Of a stretch of 12,035 nt of DNA, positions 1-7,252 are shown one piece after another (the stretch's first letter is position 1; every line of letters starts with the position of its first letter). The stretch covers positions 1-12,035 of the forward strand of contig JAZTZO010000056.1 in the NCBI GenBank assembly GCA_045637505.1. The letters run 5' to 3'. The notes below the pieces were generated by a model, which worked only from the letters and a program-made list of their open reading frames with translations, did not search any database and was not told the origin of the DNA. This DNA is from RGIG4079 sp045637505 (lineage in GTDB: Bacteria > Bacteroidota > Bacteroidia > Bacteroidales > Muribaculaceae). The position numbers and the translations under genes were made by a program.

Positions 1-1
1 A

Positions 2-187
2 CAATTGTGGAATCAGCGAAACACTCGTCGCACAAAGTTTGCTCTCTTTGACCATTTCCTATGGAGAGTTGGAAAAGCAAAAGAGAAAAGTTTTTCACTA
101 CTATTAACTCGACAAGAATATATCGATTATATCACAAAGAAAATCTTACCACAACGAATTATTCGATGGCAAAAAATAAATTTCTAA
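2..187 (+). CDS. C-terminal fragment of an unidentified protein
   Basis: An open frame runs without a stop from the left edge for about 61 codons and ends with TAA at 185-187. It is probably the tail of a gene that begins outside the window, so no start codon is assigned. The visible part is strongly basic, with many Arg and Lys, and has aromatic and hydrophobic residues spaced as in amphipathic helices. There is no signal peptide, membrane span or motif I recognise. It stops only 12 bases before the ATG of the BspA-like gene, so the two may be co-transcribed. An alternative is that this is a chance open frame in the leader of the next gene. I do not assign a function. Confidence 0.45.
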   Translation, partial: QLWNQRNTRRTKFALFDHFLWRVGKAKEKSFSLLLTRQEYIDYITKKILPQRIIRWQKINF

Positions 188-199
188 AATAAACTAATC

Positions 200-1891
200 A
201 TGAACAAATTAAACAAATTTTCAAGAGCAATCCTCGCGATAGCGATAATGCTCTGTGTGGCACTCCCCACACTCGCCCACGACTTTGAAGTCGGTGGCAT
301 TTATTACAAATACCTCGACAAAACAGCAAAAACTGTTGAGGTGACACATAGAGGAAGTTTCTCTTCTGATTATTCCAACGAATACACTGGTTCAGTTACT
401 ATCCCTTCATCTGTTACATATAGTGGCACAACTTATTCCGTCACCTCGATTGGCGACTATGCGTTTGCCCATTGCTCTGAATTGACATCTGTAACAATAC
501 CCATTTCAGTAACCTCGATTGGCTTCTCTGCGTTCTATTGTACTAATTTGGCACAAATTAAAGTAGGAAGAGGCAACAAAAAATATGATTCTCGAAATGG
601 TTGTAATGCTATTATTGAAACATCTACTAATACATTGATAGTAGGTTGCAAAAATAGTATTATCCCTAATTCTGTAACCTCGATTGGCGACAATGCTTTT
701 GAAGGTTGCTTAGGATTGACTTCGGTAAACATTCCCAATTCTGTAACATCAATTGGTGTCTACGCGTTCGAAGGCTGCTCAAGCTTGACTTCTATCACTA
801 TTCCAAAATCAGTAATTAAGATTGACTATTCGTTCAGAAATTGCACAAGCTTGACTCAAATTAAAGTAGAAAGTGGTAATCCCAATTATGATTCTCGAAA
901 TGATTGTAACGCTATCATTGAAACCAAAACAAATGCATTGATTGCAGGTTGTAAAAATACGATCATTCCAAACTCAGTTACAAAAATTGGCAGTTATGCT
1001 TTTAGGGGGAGTGGTCTATTAGATCCTAAGATACCTCTATCAGTTACCGACATCGGCTACGCAGTGTTTAATGGCTCTGAATGGTATAAAAATCAATCTG
1101 ATGGCGTTCTATATTTAGATAATTGCTGTGTTGGATATAAAGGTGAAGCTCCTTCAGGGGTATTAAATATAAAAAAATCGACTCGTTTAATTTGTTCATG
1201 TGCATTTTGGGGGAGTTATGATAGTTTAACGGATGTTATAATCCCCAATTCTGTTAAATACATTTATTTTGATACATTCGCAAAGTGCAATGGAATAAAA
1301 ACGATAAAATCATTAAGTCAAGAGCCTCCAATATGTATTGTTGACTATGCTGATTGGTTTTTAGACATTCCAGGTAGTTGTATTTTACAAATTCCTGCTG
1401 GCTCTAAAGAGGCTTACTCAACTGCTATTGGTTGGGGGCGGTTTGTAAATATCGAAGAGATTGCTACTGTAGATGTTTCAACTCAAGAAAATAATGCCAC
1501 CTTTGAAATCCCTACAGCCCAAGGAGCTGTAACATATACAGTTAATGTATATTCAGATGAAGCTATGACTCAATTGGTAGCCACTACCAACTATGATGCA
1601 ACAGGCAAAATTATCCCGATGGCAACTTCGCTTGAATTATCAATCGATGGTTTTGAAGATGGTACTTACTACTATGACGTTGTGGCAAAATCAGAAACCG
1701 GCGAAACATTAAGCAACTACACCGGAACGTTTGAAATTGATGCAGCTGGCATTTCCCAAGTAGAAGCCGATAATAACACTACTGAAATAGCTCGTTATGA
1801 TATTCATGGTCGCTTACTTATCGAACCAACAAAGGGTATCAATATCATCAAAATGAGCGATGGCTCGACTCGCAAAGAGTTTGTTAAATAA
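200..1891 (+). CDS. BspA-like leucine-rich-repeat secreted surface protein
   Basis: This is a 563-residue exported protein. Residues 1-26 form a typical signal peptide: basic MNKLNK, a hydrophobic core, and a probable cut after TLA. From about residue 55 to 395 there are LRR_5 / BspA-type repeats with the recurring pattern IPNSVTSIGDNAF-EGC-LTSV. Within this, residues about 119-167 and 220-268 are two copies of a larger module offset by 101 residues, each holding a YDSRN-CNAIIET-TN-LI-GCKN stretch. Residues about 435-530 look like a beta-sandwich (fibronectin III-like) domain. The last 35 residues (IARYDIHGRLL, then MSDGSTRKEFVK) resemble the short C-terminal tails of type IX-secreted or surface-anchored Bacteroidales proteins. 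Family members bind host matrix proteins or other bacteria. That role is inferred here, not shown. No Shine-Dalgarno sequence precedes the ATG. Confidence 0.88.
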   Translation: MNKLNKFSRAILAIAIMLCVALPTLAHDFEVGGIYYKYLDKTAKTVEVTHRGSFSSDYSNEYTGSVTIPSSVTYSGTTYSVTSIGDYAFAHCSELTSVTIPISVTSIGFSAFYCTNLAQIKVGRGNKKYDSRNGCNAIIETSTNTLIVGCKNSIIPNSVTSIGDNAFEGCLGLTSVNIPNSVTSIGVYAFEGCSSLTSITIPKSVIKIDYSFRNCTSLTQIKVESGNPNYDSRNDCNAIIETKTNALIAGCKNTIIPNSVTKIGSYAFRGSGLLDPKIPLSVTDIGYAVFNGSEWYKNQSDGVLYLDNCCVGYKGEAPSGVLNIKKSTRLICSCAFWGSYDSLTDVIIPNSVKYIYFDTFAKCNGIKTIKSLSQEPPICIVDYADWFLDIPGSCILQIPAGSKEAYSTAIGWGRFVNIEEIATVDVSTQENNATFEIPTAQGAVTYTVNVYSDEAMTQLVATTNYDATGKIIPMATSLELSIDGFEDGTYYYDVVAKSETGETLSNYTGTFEIDAAGISQVEADNNTTEIARYDIHGRLLIEPTKGINIIKMSDGSTRKEFVK

Positions 1892-1929
1892 AAAGATTAA
1901 CATTAATCATTAGAATTTCCTATGTGAAC

Positions 1930-1959
1930 AGGTCGTGGCGAAATGTCACGACCTTTTTT
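1930..1959 (+). terminator. Rho-independent terminator after the BspA-like gene
   Basis: An 8-bp perfect stem (AGGTCGTG / CACGACCT, 1930-1937 with 1947-1954) is extended by a G-T and a C-G pair, closes a 5-base loop and runs into six T residues. It lies 38 bases after the stop codon of the BspA-like gene and separates that gene from the recombinase. Confidence 0.88.
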
Positions 1960-1986
1960 CTATCCACAACGGAGCTTCTCTGCTAA

Positions 1987-2017
1987 TTAGTTGTCATAGT
2001 AGTCTCAGTTGACATAG
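1987..2017 (+). repeat. Short degenerate repeats upstream of the recombinase
   Basis: AGTTGTCATAG (1989-1999) and AGTTGACATAG (2007-2017) differ at one base. The 30-base stretch 1987-2016 also lines up without gaps, 21 of 30 bases, in the same orientation with 3439-3468 just after the recombinase. These may be recombinase binding sites or chance resemblance in AT-rich DNA. Confidence 0.35.
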
Positions 2018-2119
2018 AAGACATAAAACAAAGATTAAAAAAGAAAGAGTAATAACTTTTGATTTTTAAGTATAATTCATTTTTTGTCATTATCGCAGTT
2101 TTTCCCTTTTTTTGCATTG

Positions 2120-2127
2120 TAACTTTG
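2120..2127 (+). promoter_or_regulatory. Candidate -7 element for the recombinase gene
   Basis: TAACTTTG matches the Bacteroidetes -7 consensus TAnnTTTG and would start a transcript with a leader of about 50 bases. I find no clear TTTG element at the usual 19-21 base distance upstream, so the promoter call rests on the -7 box alone. Confidence 0.42.
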
Positions 2128-2183
2128 CATCATGTTTGCAAACAACACTAATTTTATACTTTAACAATTAATGTAACTCAATT

Positions 2184-3446
2184 ATGAAAATTAAAACAAT
2201 ATTTTATCCTGGCGACACGCCCAACGAGCCGGGACGCTTAGTTTATCGTTTATCAAATCGTCAAGGCGATACTACTCACATCAACACTTCTCACTATATC
2301 TATCCAAATGAGTGGAATCACTATCGCAACACCATTCGAATGCCTCGTAAATCTTCTCCTCGCAAAAACGTATTAAAAGCGATTGAAAACGAAATAAAAT
2401 GCGATATTATGCAAATACAAGATATTTATCGCGATTATTGCGAGTCGGGTCAACACTTTCGTTTGGTTAGGGTCGCAAATTCATTTTACCGCCAACGTCG
2501 TTCTATCTCGTTCTTTGACTTTATTTACGATACTATCGACCACCTAACGGTTATTAATCGTCATGGCACAGCACAAAACTATGCATCTGCCCTAAAAAGT
2601 TTTATGAAATTTCGTGAAAACTGCGACATAAACCTCGCCGAGATAGACTCCGACATGATGCAACACTACGAAGCATATCTTACCCATCGTGGAGTGTCGC
2701 CCAATACAATCTCATTTTATATGCGTAACCTCCGAGCCTTATATAATCAAGCTGTAGAGCAAGGTATCACACCTCAGCGCAACCCCTTTAGGCATGTCTA
2801 TACTGGCATTGCAAAGACTATGAAACGAGCATTACCCCTCAAAGCCTTACAACGCATCAAATTGCTTAATCTTGAGAAAACAACATCGCTCGATTTTGCT
2901 CGTGATATGTTCCTATTCTCATTTTATACTCGGGGCATGTCATTTATTGATATGGCGTATCTTACTGCTGATAATATTAAATATAATACACTCACATATA
3001 GGCGTCATAAAACTGGACAGCAACTCCAAATAAGGTGGGAGCGATGTATGCAAGAAATTGTAGATAAATATAAGTATTGTTCTCATGGTTCTTTTCTATT
3101 GCCTATCTGTAAATCACGCGACGAACCACATGCAAGCTATAAAAGTGTTATGGCTCGTGTAAATAATAACCTCAAACATGTTGCTCAGCTCGCTGGTATA
3201 GATGAGCCGCTCACAATGTATGTGGCACGGCATTCATGGGCAAGTGTGGCACGTGATCAACAAATTCCAATATCCATTATCAGTCAAGGAATGGGGCATG
3301 ACTCCGAGCAAACAACACAAATCTATCTATCCTCAATCAGTAACACAATAGTTGATAAAGCCAATAGTCGCATAATCTCAAAACTCAATTCACAATTAAT
3401 CAACACAAGCACGTCTTTCAGTTTATTACCGAGTAGCCTTAGTTGA
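2184..3446 (+). CDS. Tyrosine recombinase (integrase/invertase family)
   Basis: This 420-residue site-specific DNA recombinase has the three-part layout usual in Bacteroidetes. An N-terminal arm-binding-like domain spans about residues 1-90, a SAM-like core-binding domain about 105-205 (SFFDFIYDTI, then YASALKSFMKF), and a catalytic domain about 215-395. Visible catalytic residues are Arg250 (FYTRGMSF), Lys276 (RHKTGQ), Arg349 (YVARHSW), His372 (MGHDSEQTT) and the nucleophile Tyr381 (QIYLSSI). The first His of the usual HxxR box is Tyr346, a replacement I recall from Bacteroidetes relatives, so the enzyme looks intact. No excisionase, relaxase or phage gene accompanies it. That fits either a solitary DNA invertase, as used by Bacteroides for surface phase variation, or a remnant of an integrated element. 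Sequence style favours the Bacteroides invertase/integrase group, but the substrate is unknown. Confidence 0.9.
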   Translation: MKIKTIFYPGDTPNEPGRLVYRLSNRQGDTTHINTSHYIYPNEWNHYRNTIRMPRKSSPRKNVLKAIENEIKCDIMQIQDIYRDYCESGQHFRLVRVANSFYRQRRSISFFDFIYDTIDHLTVINRHGTAQNYASALKSFMKFRENCDINLAEIDSDMMQHYEAYLTHRGVSPNTISFYMRNLRALYNQAVEQGITPQRNPFRHVYTGIAKTMKRALPLKALQRIKLLNLEKTTSLDFARDMFLFSFYTRGMSFIDMAYLTADNIKYNTLTYRRHKTGQQLQIRWERCMQEIVDKYKYCSHGSFLLPICKSRDEPHASYKSVMARVNNNLKHVAQLAGIDEPLTMYVARHSWASVARDQQIPISIISQGMGHDSEQTTQIYLSSISNTIVDKANSRIISKLNSQLINTSTSFSLLPSSLS

Positions 3447-3468
3447 TACAGTGGACTTAAATGACACA
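3439..3468 (+). repeat. Downstream partner of the degenerate direct repeat
   Basis: This stretch overlaps the stop codon of the recombinase and matches 1987-2016 at 21 of 30 ungapped positions, including TTAGTTG at the left and TGACA towards the right. It is directly repeated with respect to the upstream copy, so the two would flank the recombinase gene. The match is weak and could be chance. Confidence 0.3.
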
Positions 3469-3470
3469 TA

Positions 3471-3501
3471 TAAAAAGAGTTGCCATATCAATGACAACTC
3501 T
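3471..3501 (-). terminator. Rho-independent terminator of the panC-to-capA operon
   Basis: AGAGTTG (3476-3482) pairs with CAACTCT (3495-3501). Inside, one mismatch is followed by CAT/ATG pairing around a four-base loop. On the minus strand the stem is followed by five T residues (3475-3471). It lies 29 bases beyond the stop of the CapA-like gene, so it should end the minus-strand operon. On the plus strand the hairpin lacks a good T-run but could weakly end recombinase transcripts. Confidence 0.8.
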
Positions 3502-3529
3502 AATATATAAAATTCGCAAATCAACGTTA

Positions 3530-4609
3530 TTACTTAACTCTAATGGAAGTAGTGTCGCGAGGCACATCTACATTGTGCTTGTAGAAAATCTTTTCGGCAT
3601 TGTTAACAAACACATTGCATTGGCTTTTCAATGGGCCTGATGTATAGTCTTCAACAGGTATGAGTCTGAAGTTTTTTGATCCACCACCAGGTTGTAGAGT
3701 AAACACAAGACGATATGATGCACTATCAACAATAGGGTTGCCGTTCTCATCACGCACAAGTTTCACCTTGGCCAATGCTCCGCCGCGTGTGTCCTTTGTG
3801 GTCATGTTTGAGATGAGATTGCCGAGAGAGTAAATCAAGAATACTTTCTTATTGTGAGTCTTGCTCCAACGCATTTCCATAGGTTGAATCACATGAGGGT
3901 GACCACCGATGATGAGATCTACACCTTCTTCGGTCAAGAAATCGGCTAATGCTTTTTGTTGTACATTGGGTAATAAAACATACTCAACGCCCCAGTGCAT
4001 GCACACACACAACACTTCGGCACCATTAGCACGAGCAGCAGCAATATCTTTTTTGATTTTTGCTTTGTCGATATAGTCAACCACCACATCGTTTTGCACC
4101 TTGATGCCGTTTGTTCCGTAGGTGTAGTTAAGGAATGCAATTTTGAAACCATTAATATCTTTAATCAATGGCAATATCTTTTCTCTATCAGCTTTGTTGC
4201 GATATGTACCCACATGGTCAAGTCCCTGTTGGTCGAGAACATCAAGAGTGCGTTTCGCACCCTTGTCGCGCTTGTCGAGAGCATGATTGTTGGCTGTGAG
4301 CATAAGGTCAAACCCTGTCTTTTTCAACGCTTCAGAGTAACTGTCGGGAGCGCAAAACATGGGATAACCCGAGTATGGTGATCCACCGAGTGGCATCTCA
4401 AGATTTACCACGGCATAGTCGGCTGCTTGCACATATGGAGCAATTGAGGCAAAACACTCATCAAATGAATATGAGCCATCGGCTTGTTTGGCCGCTTTGT
4501 TTTGGGCTTCGTGTTGCATTGCATCTCCCGCAAATACTATCTCGACTTCATCGCCTCCAAATATTAATGACGACAATGAAATGACTAATGTGACTAATAG
4601 AGATGTCAT
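3530..4609 (-). CDS. CapA-family (PGA_cap) metallophosphatase-like protein
   Basis: This 359-residue protein belongs to the CapA / poly-gamma-glutamate synthesis family, which has a calcineurin-like metallophosphoesterase fold. Residues 1-19 look like a signal peptide or membrane anchor, so the enzyme probably acts outside the inner membrane. Family motifs occur in order: FAGDAMQH (26-33, metal-binding Asp29), NLEMPL (69-74), TANNHALD (105-112), HWGVEY (205-210), GGHPHVIQP (235-243) and YSLGNLISN (260-268). The gene starts 14 bases after folD and is followed by the operon terminator. No other capsule genes (capB, capC) are nearby, so poly-gamma-glutamate synthesis is not supported. The substrate is unknown, and a role in envelope or wall metabolism is only a guess. 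Confidence 0.87.
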   Translation of the reverse strand: MTSLLVTLVISLSSLIFGGDEVEIVFAGDAMQHEAQNKAAKQADGSYSFDECFASIAPYVQAADYAVVNLEMPLGGSPYSGYPMFCAPDSYSEALKKTGFDLMLTANNHALDKRDKGAKRTLDVLDQQGLDHVGTYRNKADREKILPLIKDINGFKIAFLNYTYGTNGIKVQNDVVVDYIDKAKIKKDIAAARANGAEVLCVCMHWGVEYVLLPNVQQKALADFLTEEGVDLIIGGHPHVIQPMEMRWSKTHNKKVFLIYSLGNLISNMTTKDTRGGALAKVKLVRDENGNPIVDSASYRLVFTLQPGGGSKNFRLIPVEDYTSGPLKSQCNVFVNNAEKIFYKHNVDVPRDTTSIRVK

Positions 4610-4623
4610 AGTTTGTCCTTAGA

Positions 4624-5502
4624 TTAATAAATTACATGTTGACCAGCCAACAATGTATTTTTCATCAACGACACAATTGTCATTGGACCTACGCCACCAG
4701 GGACAGGGGTAATGAACGAGCATTTTTCGGCTACATTTTCAAAATCTACATCACCGCGAAGACGGAAGCCATTTTTGCGAGTAGCATCGGGAACACGAGT
4801 AGTGCCCACATCGATAATCACTGCACCAGGTTTTACCATATCTTCAGTAACGAAACCGGGAGAACCAAGAGCAGCAATAATGATATCGGCTTGAGCGCAT
4901 ATTTCTTTAAGATTTTTTGTAGCGCTATGACACACGGTTACTGTTGCGTCACCAGGATATCCTTTTTGCATCATTAAAGTTGCTACTGGCTTGCCTACGA
5001 TGTTGCTACGACCAAGAACTACGCAATTAGCACCTCTGGTAGGGATATTGTAGCGACGAAGCAACTCAATAATGCCAGCAGGTGTAGCCGAAAGGAAACA
5101 AGGTAGTCCAATTGACATGCGACCCACATTGATAGGGTGGAATCCATCAACATCCTTGCGATAGTCAATCGCTTCAATGATTTTTTGTTCTGAGATATGT
5201 TTGGGTAAAGGGAGTTGCACGATGAAACCGTCAACATCGGCATTGTTGTTAAGATCCTCAATTGTTTCAAGGAGCTTTTCTTCGGTAACATCATCTTCGA
5301 AGCGAATGAGGGTAGAGGTAAAGCCACATTGCTCACAAGCCTTCACTTTGTGTGCAACATATGTTTCGCTACCGCCATCGTGACCTACAAGTATCGCGGC
5401 AAGATGAGGGCGTTTTTTGCCTTCAGCAACCATCTTTTCAACTTCGATTGCAATCTCTTTCTTTATATCATCGGCGATTTTTTTGCCATCAATTAATTCC
5501 AT
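4624..5502 (-). CDS. folD: Bifunctional methylenetetrahydrofolate dehydrogenase/cyclohydrolase FolD
   Basis: This 292-residue cytosolic enzyme interconverts 5,10-methylene-, methenyl- and 10-formyl-tetrahydrofolate, using NADP, and supplies one-carbon units for purines and formyl-Met. It shows the catalytic pair Tyr48 and Lys52 (SETYVAHK), QLPLP (96-100), KDVDGFHP (116-123), the dinucleotide-binding GRSNIVGKP (164-172) and the C-terminal signature PGGVGPMT (268-275). Its length is normal for the family and all signatures are intact. It sits 27 bases after ffh and 14 bases before the CapA-like gene, so it should be co-transcribed with both. The start is the ATG directly before ELIDGKKIA, which is the usual N-terminus. 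Confidence 0.98.
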   Translation of the reverse strand: MELIDGKKIADDIKKEIAIEVEKMVAEGKKRPHLAAILVGHDGGSETYVAHKVKACEQCGFTSTLIRFEDDVTEEKLLETIEDLNNNADVDGFIVQLPLPKHISEQKIIEAIDYRKDVDGFHPINVGRMSIGLPCFLSATPAGIIELLRRYNIPTRGANCVVLGRSNIVGKPVATLMMQKGYPGDATVTVCHSATKNLKEICAQADIIIAALGSPGFVTEDMVKPGAVIIDVGTTRVPDATRKNGFRLRGDVDFENVAEKCSFITPVPGGVGPMTIVSLMKNTLLAGQHVIY

Positions 5503-5529
5503 AGTAATATGTTTAAAAAGTTAATAGAT

Positions 5530-6870
5530 TTATCTTCTACGCATTTGTCGCATTTGACGCATCATTTTCATAGGGTTGCTTTTCATTGCAGTTGCAGCCT
5601 TCATCATTTTGCGAGTGTCTTCAAATTGCTTGAGTAAGCGATTCACATCTTGTAATGATGTTCCCGAACCTTTTGCGATGCGTTGACGACGGCTACCATT
5701 GATGATTTCAGGATTTTCACGTTCTTTTTCAGTCATTGAGTAAATGATTGCTTCAATGCCTTTGAATGCGTCATCGTCAATATCTACATCTTTAATCGCT
5801 TTGCCCAATCCAGGAATCATTGATGCCAAATCTTTGAGGTTACCCATTTTCTTGATTTGTTGAATTTGATTCAAGAAATCATTGAAGTTGAATTGGTTTT
5901 TAGCAATTTTGCGTTGAAGTTCGCGAGCCTCTTTCTCGTCATATTGTTGTTGAGCTTTTTCAACAAGTGAAACGATGTCACCCATGCCGAGAATGCGGTC
6001 GGCCATACGAGATGGGTGGAATTGATCAAGAGCATCGAGTTTTTCACCTGTACCCACAAATTTGATAGGTTTGGTAACAACTGTGCGTATAGAAAGGGCT
6101 GCACCACCACGAGTGTCACCATCAAGTTTTGTCAAAACTACACCATCAAAGTCAAGACGATCGTTAAATTCTTTAGCGGTGTTAACAGCATCTTGACCTG
6201 TCATTGAGTCAACAACAAATAATGTTTCGTGAGGATTGATTGCTTTCTTGATTGCTTCAATCTCATCCATCATTTGTTCGTCAACTGCAAGACGACCAGC
6301 AGTATCGACAATTACTAAATCAAGGTGGTTAGTTTTAGCATATTGAATAGCATTTTTAGCAATTTCTACAGGATTATTGTTGCCTTCTTCGGTGTAAACA
6401 GGAACTTCAATTTGACCTGCAAGAACTTTTAATTGCTCAATAGCAGCAGGACGATATACGTCACAAGCTACGAGCAAAGGGCGTTTCCCTTTTTCGCTTT
6501 TGAGTTTGCGAGCAAGTTTGCCTGAGAAAGTAGTTTTACCCGAACCTTGAAGCCCCGACATTAATATCACTGTTGGGTTGCCCGAAAGGTTTACTTGTGC
6601 AGTGTCGCCACCCATAAGTTGAGTCAATTCATCGTGAACGATTTTAACCATCAATTCACTCGGTTTGATGGCATTTATCACATTTTGGCCAAGAGCTTTA
6701 GCCTTAACAGTATCGGTAAATTGTTTTGCTACTTTATAGTTTACGTCGGCATCAAGAAGTGCACGGCGAACATCTTTAAGAGTTTCGGCAACGTTAATTT
6801 CGGTAATCTTGCCTTGTCCTTTGAGGAGTTTAAAACTACGCTCAAGTTTCTCGCTTAAATTTTCAAACAT
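5530..6870 (-). CDS. ffh: Signal recognition particle GTPase Ffh (SRP54)
   Basis: Ffh is the protein part of the bacterial signal recognition particle. It binds 4.5S RNA and nascent signal sequences and delivers ribosomes to FtsY at the membrane. The 446-residue product has the N domain (1 to about 90), then the G domain with P-loop GLQGSGKTT (106-114), DTAGR (189-193) and TKLDGDTRGG (247-256). The methionine-rich M domain (about 320-446) includes the RNA-binding region GSGTSLQDVNRLLKQF and ends in MKMMRQMRQMRRR. Length and order are standard. It lies 28 bases after panD and 27 before folD, with no visible promoter of its own in these short gaps. The gene for 4.5S RNA is not in this window. 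Confidence 0.98.
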   Translation of the reverse strand: MFENLSEKLERSFKLLKGQGKITEINVAETLKDVRRALLDADVNYKVAKQFTDTVKAKALGQNVINAIKPSELMVKIVHDELTQLMGGDTAQVNLSGNPTVILMSGLQGSGKTTFSGKLARKLKSEKGKRPLLVACDVYRPAAIEQLKVLAGQIEVPVYTEEGNNNPVEIAKNAIQYAKTNHLDLVIVDTAGRLAVDEQMMDEIEAIKKAINPHETLFVVDSMTGQDAVNTAKEFNDRLDFDGVVLTKLDGDTRGGAALSIRTVVTKPIKFVGTGEKLDALDQFHPSRMADRILGMGDIVSLVEKAQQQYDEKEARELQRKIAKNQFNFNDFLNQIQQIKKMGNLKDLASMIPGLGKAIKDVDIDDDAFKGIEAIIYSMTEKERENPEIINGSRRQRIAKGSGTSLQDVNRLLKQFEDTRKMMKAATAMKSNPMKMMRQMRQMRRR

Positions 6871-6898
6871 ATATTTTTACTTTTTTATTATTCTGTGG

Positions 6899-7252
6899 TT
6901 AGATGAGACGATTAGTCGCTGTATCGGGGAATACTACCCAAGGCTTAAAGTTTTTAGCTTCTTCAAATGGCATTGTTGCATAACTCATGATGATTACGAT
7001 GTCGCCTTTTTGCACTTTGCGAGCAGCAGCGCCATTGAGACATATCACACCCGAGCCGCGTTCACCTTTTATTACATAGGTATCAAATCGTTCTCCGTTG
7101 TTGTTATTTACGATATAGACTCTTTCGCCGGCAATGATATTTGCCGCATCCATTAAGTCTTCATCGATTGTGATGCTGCCAATGTAATCAAGACAGGCCT
7201 CTGTTACAGTGACACGATGTATTTTAGATTTTACAACTTCTATTTGCATCAT
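6899..7252 (-). CDS. panD: Aspartate 1-decarboxylase PanD precursor
   Basis: PanD makes beta-alanine from L-aspartate for pantothenate and coenzyme A synthesis. It is a pyruvoyl enzyme that cuts itself between Gly and Ser. Here the site is Gly25-Ser26 (YIGSITIDED), giving a short beta chain and an alpha chain with the pyruvoyl group at Ser26. Other expected active-site residues are Lys10 (KSKIHRV), Arg55 and Tyr59 (GERFDTY), and GERGSGVICLNGAAARK is present. The 117-residue length is normal. The ATG overlaps the panC stop by one base (TAATG), so translation is probably coupled to panC. There are two adjacent ATG codons (7252 and 7249) and either may be used. Confidence 0.97.
   Translation of the reverse strand: MMQIEVVKSKIHRVTVTEACLDYIGSITIDEDLMDAANIIAGERVYIVNNNNGERFDTYVIKGERGSGVICLNGAAARKVQKGDIVIIMSYATMPFEEAKNFKPWVVFPDTATNRLI

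Larger units (their letters stand above)
1960..2183. other. AT-rich intergenic region upstream of the recombinase
   Basis: No gene is seen here. The left part (1987-2017) holds two near-identical 11-mers, AGTTGTCATAG and AGTTGACATAG, whose starts are 18 bases apart. The middle is purine- and then T-rich. The right part has a candidate promoter element and a 10-bp perfect palindrome, GTTTGCAAAC, at 2134-2143, followed by an AT-rich leader into the recombinase ATG. Confidence 0.6.

Noticed and set aside
2134..2143. The 10-bp palindrome GTTTGCAAAC as an operator
   Set aside because: It is short, AT-flanked and unique in the region. It is recorded as part of the intergenic description but not claimed as a regulatory site.
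1989..3499. A 9-bp inverted repeat, AGTTGTCAT (1989-1997) and ATGACAACT (3491-3499), flanking the recombinase as a possible invertible segment
   Set aside because: The flanks do not extend the match, and the right copy is part of the operon terminator stem. Nine bases over 1.5 kb is within chance.
3995..4381. A 128-codon open frame on the plus strand
   Set aside because: It is antisense to the well-supported CapA-like gene, encodes no recognisable domain and has no promoter or ribosome-binding context. It is a shadow of the real gene.
3530..4609. A capsule / poly-gamma-glutamate synthesis locus
   Set aside because: Only a CapA-family protein is present. The ligase and other partners needed for the polymer are absent, so only the family name is kept.
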